The notes under the pieces are model-generated. The model saw only the letters and a list, made by a program, of their open reading frames with translations. It searched no databases and had not been told where the DNA came from. Position numbers and translations under genes: made by a program. From Meghimatium bilineatum (taxonomy: Eukaryota; Mollusca; Gastropoda; Stylommatophora; Philomycidae): 64,000 bases of DNA. The stretch spans positions 27,890,093 to 27,954,092 of the forward strand of contig CM067316.1 in NCBI GenBank assembly GCA_034231615.1. The letters are read 5' to 3'. Every line of letters starts with the position of its first letter. Within the stretch, counting starts at the first letter, position 1. This document shows, piece after piece, positions 58,195 through 64,000 of this stretch.

Positions 58195-58515
58195 CAAGCA
58201 CGCATACACGCACGTACACAAGCACGCACACACGCACACACACACGCACGTACACAAGCATGTAAACAAGCACGTACACAAGCACGTACACAAGCATGCA
58301 CACAAGCACGCACACAAGCACGTACACAAGCACGTACACAAGCATGCATTCAAGCATTAACACAATCATGCACACAAGCACGTACACAAGCACGTACACA
58401 ATCATGCACACAAGCACGTACACAAGCATGCACACAAGCATGCACACAAGCACGTACACAAGCATGCACACAAGCATGCACACAAGCACGCACACAAGCA
58501 CGCACACAAGCACGT
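58195..58515. repeat. 12-bp repeat (CACGTACACAAG), about 27 copies
   Basis: Units are CACGTACACAAG, CATGCACACAAG or CACGCACACAAG. The order of variants is irregular, with partial doubling of small blocks. All frames are open in either direction because 12 is divisible by three; none is a gene. Confidence 0.95.
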
Positions 58516-58967
58516 ATATTACATCAAAACAATATAATAAAAATATTCTTTAAAAAATTAAAAGATATTCTTTACACGCTTTCCCCCTCCTCTCTAACTA
58601 AGAATAATTGTACAAGTACTTGGCAACACTGCTATCATTCAGCATATGGGATGTCGCAAAAATATAAATATGGCAATAAAAATACATGAAATGTAATTTG
58701 AACAATAGACAGGATGTCTGCTTAATAATAATCACAGTTGGTTTCTGGTCGTCGACATTTGCTCTTAACGGTAATACGTTCTGATATAACAAAAGCATAC
58801 TATGCTTACGGTTAAATGGGCGTTCCTGGTTAAATAAGGATTGAGTTCTTCCATTTCCAGCTACCAAACCTAACACACAGGATACTATATTCATTTGACG
58901 ACCAAGAATACGTAACATATAATTTAGTTCTTTCGATGGCAAGAACATAAATGGACTAAGTTTAACA
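58516..58967. other. No recognised feature
   Basis: AT-rich. The 143-codon minus-strand frame at 58598-59029 overlaps the end of the LINE insertion and extends into this region without a domain. Confidence 0.4.
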
Positions 58968-58975
58968 CAACTACT

Positions 58976-59881
58976 CATCATCATCATCAGGTGCCATGCC
59001 GGGTGGCGTAGGCGGTCATGGCTCTCCACAGCTCTCTGTCTACAGTATTATGTATCAAAGTCGTTGTTGTTTCTTTGCCGTGCCAGGTTGTCAAACTGTC
59101 TAATATTTTCTCACGTTGTCGCCCTCTGTCTCTGGTGCCTTCAATCTTGCCTGTTGTGATTATGTTCTCTAAACCTGCCTGTCTCATGAAGTGGCCAAAA
59201 AAAGAAGATTGCCTTTTTCTTATATTGTTGATTAAGGTCCGTTTCGCATTTAACTCTTTTAACACCTCTACATTAGTTTTTCTGGCAGTCCATGGTATTC
59301 TCAGCATTCTTCTGTAGAACCACATCTCCGTTGCCTCCAATCTCCCACTTTCCAGTTTGTTTATTGTCCAAGACTCGCACCCATATGTTAGTATAGGGGT
59401 TATATAGCACTGCAGAACTCTCTTTCTCACCTCTAATGACAAGGTCATATTACACAGTATATTTTTCAATTTTCTGAATGTTGTTTTTGCCTGTCCTATT
59501 CTGCATCTTATTTCTGTTGAACTTCTTCCATCTGCTGTTATAATTGTACCTAGATATTTGAATTGGTGGACCTGTTTTAATACTATATCATTCACTATGA
59601 TCTTGCAAGGTGTGTTATTTTCTTTCTTTGAAATAACCAGTACTTCTGTTTTCTTGATATTTAGGAAGAGGCCTTTCTCTTTGCTTTCTGTGACTACTAC
59701 TTTAATTAATTTTTGAAGGTCTTCCTCACTTTTTGCAATCAGAACAGTGTCATCCGCATATCTCAAATTATTTATGTTATGTCCTCCCACTGATAATCCT
59801 GGGATATCTACTATTGCACGCAATATGTTTTCACTGTATAGAGAGAACAGGTCTGGTGAAAGCACGCATCCCTGTCTGACT
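58976..59881 (-). mobile_element. 5'-truncated RTE-type LINE insertion with duplication
   Basis: CAACTACT flanks it at 58968-58975 and 59882-59889. The plus strand begins CATCATCATCATCAGGTGCC, complement of a (TGA)n-like 3' tail. Its 906 bp hold a single open frame to the end, so truncation and tail are both as expected of target-primed reverse transcription. With no stop in 290 codons it is the youngest LINE in the window. Confidence 0.9.
58987..59865 (-). CDS. RTE-type LINE protein, C-terminal 292 residues (partial)
   Basis: Open in one frame from the truncation point: RQGCVLSPDLFSLYSENILR just upstream, then NNLRYADDTVLIAKSEEDLQ with an intact Y-A-D-D, LFLNIKKTEVLVISKKE, FKYLGTIITADGRSSTEIRC, YGCESWTINKLESGRLEATE, MWFYRRMLRIPWTARKTNVE, FFGHFMRQAGLE and the C-terminus DRELWRAMTAYATRHGT. 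This order is the same as in BovB/RTE proteins. The endonuclease and the first half of the polymerase are missing, so the protein cannot be functional. The start codon is not real; the first in-frame residues continue from the missing part. Confidence 0.85.
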   Translation of the reverse strand: MLSPDLFSLYSENILRAIVDIPGLSVGGHNINNLRYADDTVLIAKSEEDLQKLIKVVVTESKEKGLFLNIKKTEVLVISKKENNTPCKIIVNDIVLKQVHQFKYLGTIITADGRSSTEIRCRIGQAKTTFRKLKNILCNMTLSLEVRKRVLQCYITPILTYGCESWTINKLESGRLEATEMWFYRRMLRIPWTARKTNVEVLKELNAKRTLINNIRKRQSSFFGHFMRQAGLENIITTGKIEGTRDRGRQREKILDSLTTWHGKETTTTLIHNTVDRELWRAMTAYATRHGT

Positions 59882-59889
59882 CAACTACT

Positions 59890-60255
59890 ACAAGGAGGAA
59901 TTGATATTTTGGAATGAATTATTTCCATAACTGACAATGCAAATAGAATATTTTCGCTATAGAACAGTCAAACTTACAAAAGTGTTAACATTTGAGTATA
60001 AATATTGCTGACAAGGACGCTAAAACTTTTGACTATAAGAAATCCTCGTTAAGTTGACACAATCAAGATTTACGAAAGGAAGAAAGATAAAAACATATAC
60101 AGATGTAGGTTAAAGAGAGAAAGTGAAGATATAATGAGCAAACAAACAAAAACCTACAATATTTATATTTTGACTTAAAAAACACATAGTAAGAATAGAC
60201 TGAGCCATTTAATGTAATTATGATGAATAATAATAGGCCTATAGATATACAAGTC
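59890..60255. other. No recognised feature
   Basis: AT-rich. Nothing recognised. Confidence 0.4.
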
Positions 60256-60468
60256 TATTTTGTTCAAAGCACACCTGAAACATAAGGCTATTTTGTTCAA
60301 AGCACACCTGAAACATAAGGCTATTTTGTTCAAAGCACACTTGAAATATAAGGCTATGCTGTTCAAAGCACACCTGAACAATATTCCTAAGATGTTCAAA
60401 ATACACCTGATAGATAAAACTATGCTGTTAAAAGCACATCAGACAAATAAGTATATGTTGTTTAAAAC
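60256..60468. repeat. 33-bp satellite, left part, diverged
   Basis: TTCAAAGCACACCTGAAACA and TAAGGCTATTTTG repeat at about 33 bases. This is the diverged flank of the array that continues after the hAT element at 63324. Confidence 0.88.
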
Positions 60469-60678
60469 TAGGGGTGTACCGGATTTCGGCTCCGGCTCCG
60501 GTAAATCCGGAATACGGCTATTTTTACAAATCCGGCTCCGGCTCCGGTCCAATTTTGCCGGATTTGTGTTGTCTAGTCAGGTGAATTTTCTGTACATGTT
60601 TCATGAGGTCAAGCACAGTAGCACTTCCAGTTTACTATTTCAGCTGATGTAAATAAGCATTTTAAGAAGAAAAATAAA

Positions 60679-62870
60679 ATGGGATCAAAATCTAAGTCAT
60701 ACAGCGCCGTTTGGGATTACTTCAAGGTTAAAGACGATGATCCAGCGGAGGTAATATATAAGTTGTGTGACAAACAGTTATCACGTGGACGATCAGATCG
60801 CCCCAAAAACTTCTCAACATCATCAATGCAAACCTATTTGCGATCGATGCACAGGAAAAGCTATGACAAAATGATGGAAAAGAAAGCATCACGCAGGCAA
60901 TTGTATTGGCGACCACATCTATGATGAATCTGGGATCGTGTTTGCACAAAGCAACAGCAGTACCCAGCAGTCAATTATGCAGGCATGGGACGGGACAAAT
61001 TTGGGACATCACAATCCCAATGCTAAACACATTCATGCTGCCGTAGCCCGAATGATAGCCATAGATACGAAGCTTTTTCAAGTAGTTGAACAACCAGGCT
61101 TCAGAGAGCTGATGCATACAATGGAAAAAAGGTATGAATTGCTTTCAAGAAAGTACATTGCTGAACATGTCATTCCTGACATGTGTAAACGTCTGAAGGT
61201 AAAAATTGCAGTTATGATATCTGACACTGATTACATATCATTCACAACAGATACGTGGACAGCTGAACACACCACTCAGTCATTTATGGGCCTCACTAGC
61301 CATTGGTTAACAGACTCATTCGTTCACCGCAGTGTAGTCTTCCATTGTATTGCATGTGATGAACATCATACGGCCACAAACTTGCTTGCACATTTTGAAA
61401 TGATGCTGGATGAGTGGTCAATTGCACGTGAGAAGTGCCATGTTGTGAGAGACAATGCATTTAACATTGCCAAATGCTTTCGTGATGGCAGCTATTCAAG
61501 TGTTGTATGTTTTTCACACACACTGCAGCTGTGTGTGCGTGATGGTCTTTTGAGTCTAAAGTATGTTGCTGACATCATCGGTACTGGAAGAAAATCGATA
61601 GGACATTTCAAACACTCTTTTTCAGCAACCAGTCGTTTGCATTAACTTCAATAGGAATTAAACCTACCACAACATCAGCTTATCCAGGACGTGACAACAC
61701 AATGGAACTCAACGTTTTATATGCTACGACGTCTGTTAGAACAACAGAGCAGCATCAGTCTGTTAGTTAGTTTGTTCCTTTCGTGCCGCAAGCGACACAT
61801 AGGGCAAAGGTTTTGGTTCTCCATATGATGCGGTCCGCTGCCTGCAGCTTTAGTTCCTGGATGGTCTTACAACCTATTAATTCCCCTTCTTTAAGAATGG
61901 TGTTTTAAGGGTTGTTTTAAGTCTTCCTCTTTTTCTTTTACCCTCAGGTGACCACATAAGGGCTTGTTGTTTTATTCTGTTTACATCTAGTCGTAATACG
62001 TGACCAAGGTATTTCCATGTTCGTTTTCTTATGATGTTTGAAACATACTCTTGGTGAAACGTAATCAGTCTGTGCTGTGTTGAAATTGATTCAGTAACTG
62101 GGCTAACGGCACAGCAGTTGGCAGTAACGGAGAATGTGGTAGGTAGTTTGGCACCATTTAAAGAACTCACACGTGAAATAAGTGCAGCTCAGGCACCAAT
62201 ATCAGTTGTGATCCCATAAGTGAAAACACTCATGGCTTTCCTCCAGAAAGAAGGTAGTGATGCTGGGATCAAAACTATGAAAGCAGCCCTGTTTGAAGCT
62301 GTTAGCAGCAGAAGTGCGGACATTGAGTTTAACAGTATTTACACCTGTGCCACACTACTGGATCCAAGATTCAAGCTGTGCTTCTTCTCCGAACGTAGCA
62401 GAAATGATTCACGAGCCCATCTGATGTTAGCAGCTAACTCCATTATTCATTCAGCAAATACAGTCAGTGCACATGATCCATCAGCTACTAGTAGCAGTAC
62501 TAGTGTTTTAACTTCTGTGAGCACTGCTACACAGTATGAGTCCAGCCTATGGAGCTATATTGACACAATTGTCGAGGAAAATCCCACAACAGATCGTTCT
62601 GCAAGTGCCGAAGGCAACAGCATTAACACTGAGGTGACACAGCACCTGTCTGAGCCATTTCACACTCGACAGTCTGATCCAGTTTCATAGTGGCATGCCA
62701 ATAAGAAAACATTTCCAAGTATGGCTAGACTGGCGCAGGCATTTCTTGCACCACCACCTAAAAGTGTGCCATCGGAACAGTACTGCAGGAGACATTATCA
62801 CTAACCACCGTAGTAACTTTGTACCACAAAACTTCACAGCCATAATGAAGACTGATTGACTGAAATAGTG
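60679..62870 (+). pseudogene. BED-finger hAT transposase, multiply broken
   Basis: Start MGSKSKSYSAVWDYFKVKDD at 60679. A BED domain follows (IYKLCDKQLSRG, then TYLRSMH), in which a Cys and a His expected as zinc ligands appear as Tyr. A frameshift near 60900 leads to QQSIMQAWDG and the long frame 60938-61645 with FTTDTWTAEHTTQSFMGLTS, the first catalytic Asp, and CHVVRDNAFNIAKCF and CFSHTLQLCV. Two stops lie near 61643 and 61652, then HQLIQDVTTQWNST. The LINE at 61763-62063 splits it. The final part 62220-62690 has FNSIYTCATLLDPRFKLCFF, and WHANKKTFPSMARLAQAFLA is the dimerisation region after another stop. A small deletion follows PSEQ. Inactive. Confidence 0.88.
61763..62063 (-). pseudogene. 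LINE C-terminal fragment inserted in the hAT element
   Basis: ATCAGTCTG at 61754-61762 and 62064-62072 flank the 301-bp insert. Minus frame: [20 protein letters not shown], then [36 protein letters not shown]. The 3' tail is CTAACTAAC-like (plus strand GTTAGTTAGT). Removing it and one copy of the duplication rejoins hAT coding sequence. The LINE type resembles the small fragment at 32940-33003. Confidence 0.85.
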
Positions 62871-63323
62871 AAAGTACTGAATGAATTTATTTCAATAAAT
62901 TGAATCTGTTCAATGTACTGTTTTTGTGAGTTGTAGCTGAGCTGCCAAATTGCCAACTGAAAACAATGTGAAAACTAAAAATTGAAAACTAAAAACTAAA
63001 ATTACTAAATTAGCATGTGCTTATGTATTATGTTTCATCTTGAACTTATGGAACTTAATATTACTTATTCTAATGTAAATATAATTATTTTACATTTAAA
63101 TGATTTAATATGAGTATATGTCATCTTTGTCATGTCTATCGTAATAAACTGCAGTAATGAACAGTTGAGTGACTCCACTCACCTAAGCCAAGTGATGTAG
63201 TACATTATTCAACTTTTATTTCTTTTTTATTTGTAAATCCGGCTCCGGCCGGACCTCACTTCACAAATCCGACCAAATCCGGCTCCGGCCGGCTCCCAAA
63301 AATTTGAATCCGGTACAGCCCTA

Positions 63324-64000
63324 TTGAAAACACACCTGAAAGTAAGTCTGATGTTCACAGTACATGCGATATATAAGTGTATGCTGTTCAATGAATATCT
63401 GAACAATATCTATGATGTTCGAAATGCACCGGAAAAATAAGTCTATATTCAAAGCAGAACAGACAGATAAGTTTATGCTGTTCACACCACACAAGACAAA
63501 TAAGTTTATGCTGTTCACACCACACAAGACAAATAAGTTTATGCTGTTCACACCAAACAAGACAAATAAGTTTATGCTGTTCACACCAAACAAGACAAAT
63601 AAGTTTATGCTGTTCACACCACACAAGACAAATAAGTTTATGCTGTTCACACCAAACAAGACAAATAAGTGTATGCTGTTCACAGCAAACAAGACAAATA
63701 AGTGTATGCTGTTCACACCAAACAAGACAAATAAGTTTATGCTGTTCACACCAAACAAGACAAATAAGTGTATGCTGTTCACACCAAACAAGACAAATAA
63801 GTTTATGCTGTTCACACCAAACAAGACAAATAAGTTTATGCTGTTCACACCAAACAAGACAAATAAGTTTATGCTGTTCACACCAAACAAGACAAATAAG
63901 TTTATGCTGTTCACACCAAACAAGACAAATAAGTGTATGCTGTTCACAGCAAACAAGACAAATAAGTGTATGCTGTTCACACCAAACAAGACAAATAAGT
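63324..64000. repeat. 33-bp satellite, right part, highly uniform
   Basis: AAGACAAATAAGTTTATGCT followed by GTTCACACCAAAC repeats every 33 bases to the window edge, about 17 uniform copies after a diverged start. Variants alternate at two positions (GTTTATG or GTGTATG, CACCAAAC or CAGCAAAC), giving a hint of a higher-order unit of about 8-10 copies. The array continues outside the window. The long minus-strand frame LFGVNSINLFV is due to the unit length only. Confidence 0.95.

Larger units (their letters stand above)
60469..63323 (+). mobile_element. hAT transposon (ZBED-like), complete, in a satellite array
   Basis: The left end TAGGGGTGTACCGGATT and the complement of the right end TAGGGCTGTACCGGATT are terminal inverted repeats with one difference. 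TTTAAAAC at 60461-60468 and TTGAAAAC at 63324-63331 are the 8-bp duplication (one difference). Subterminal CCGGCTCCGG repeats occur at both ends (60490-60550 and 63237-63295), as expected for transposase binding arrays. Length 2855 bp, of which 301 bp is a later LINE insertion. Confidence 0.93.

Noticed and set aside
58145..58553. His/Thr-rich and Cys/Val-rich open frames in the 12-bp array
   Set aside because: All frames are open because of the 12-bp period. Resembles metal-binding repeats only by chance.
63321..63989. 222-codon open frame with LFGVNSINLFV repeats
   Set aside because: Produced by a 33-bp satellite whose unit is divisible by three. Other frames and the other strand are open as well, and there is no signal, domain or start context.

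Overview
The window is eukaryotic, almost certainly from an invertebrate animal with a large, repeat-rich genome. It is AT-rich, has no operon-like gene spacing, and nearly everything recognisable is a transposable-element relic or a tandem array. The element mix is RTE-type LINEs with (TGA)n-like tails, LINEs ending in RNase H, LINEs with a C-terminal C2H2 finger, tRNA-derived SINEs, hAT DNA transposons and a possible Helitron relic. That mix would fit a mollusc or another lophotrochozoan, but this is inference; no host gene was identified by name. No rRNA, true tRNA gene, CRISPR array or bacterial gene was seen.

Layout. From 1 to 9.6 kb: a 41-bp minisatellite, SINE copies, a LINE carrying a second LINE fragment, and an RTE relic whose reverse-transcriptase frame contains a 39-bp minisatellite. 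From 9.6 to 20 kb: a (TA)n tract, several RTE C-termini on both strands (a long decayed copy at 14.5-16.3 kb and a fairly young one at 17.3-18.1 kb), and 35-, 25- and 73-bp arrays. From 20 to 36 kb: C2H2-finger LINE relics, three SINE families with readable target-site duplications, a possible Helitron remnant, and RNase H LINE fragments, one interrupted by a (TA)n tract. From 36 to 46 kb: a 435-bp hAT-type MITE filled by a 24-bp array, a 30-bp array, the only candidate host-gene exon (41007-41149, minus strand), and the best RNase H LINE. From 46 to 55 kb: a long RTE reverse-transcriptase relic and a 40-bp satellite into which a 1.27-kb GC-richer retroelement and a 2.46-kb hAT transposon inserted separately. 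From 55 to 64 kb: a long C2H2-finger LINE, 16-, 37- and 12-bp arrays, a clean 906-bp RTE insertion, and a 2.86-kb BED-finger hAT transposon lying inside a 33-bp satellite and itself carrying a 301-bp LINE insertion.

The elements interact through mobilisation and layering. SINEs and the 1.27-kb element share a 3' tail that ends in (GAA)n, which suggests one LINE partner mobilised them all. Both hAT transposons landed in minisatellites and kept near-perfect 8-bp duplications. In at least three places a tandem array appears to have grown inside an element. I saw no convincing new multi-gene system. The most useful leads are the shared SINE tail, arrays arising within transposons, the hammerhead-like repeats and the single candidate exon. 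Coordinates of decayed elements are approximate to about 10-30 bases unless target-site duplications fix them. All translations and alignments were made by eye.
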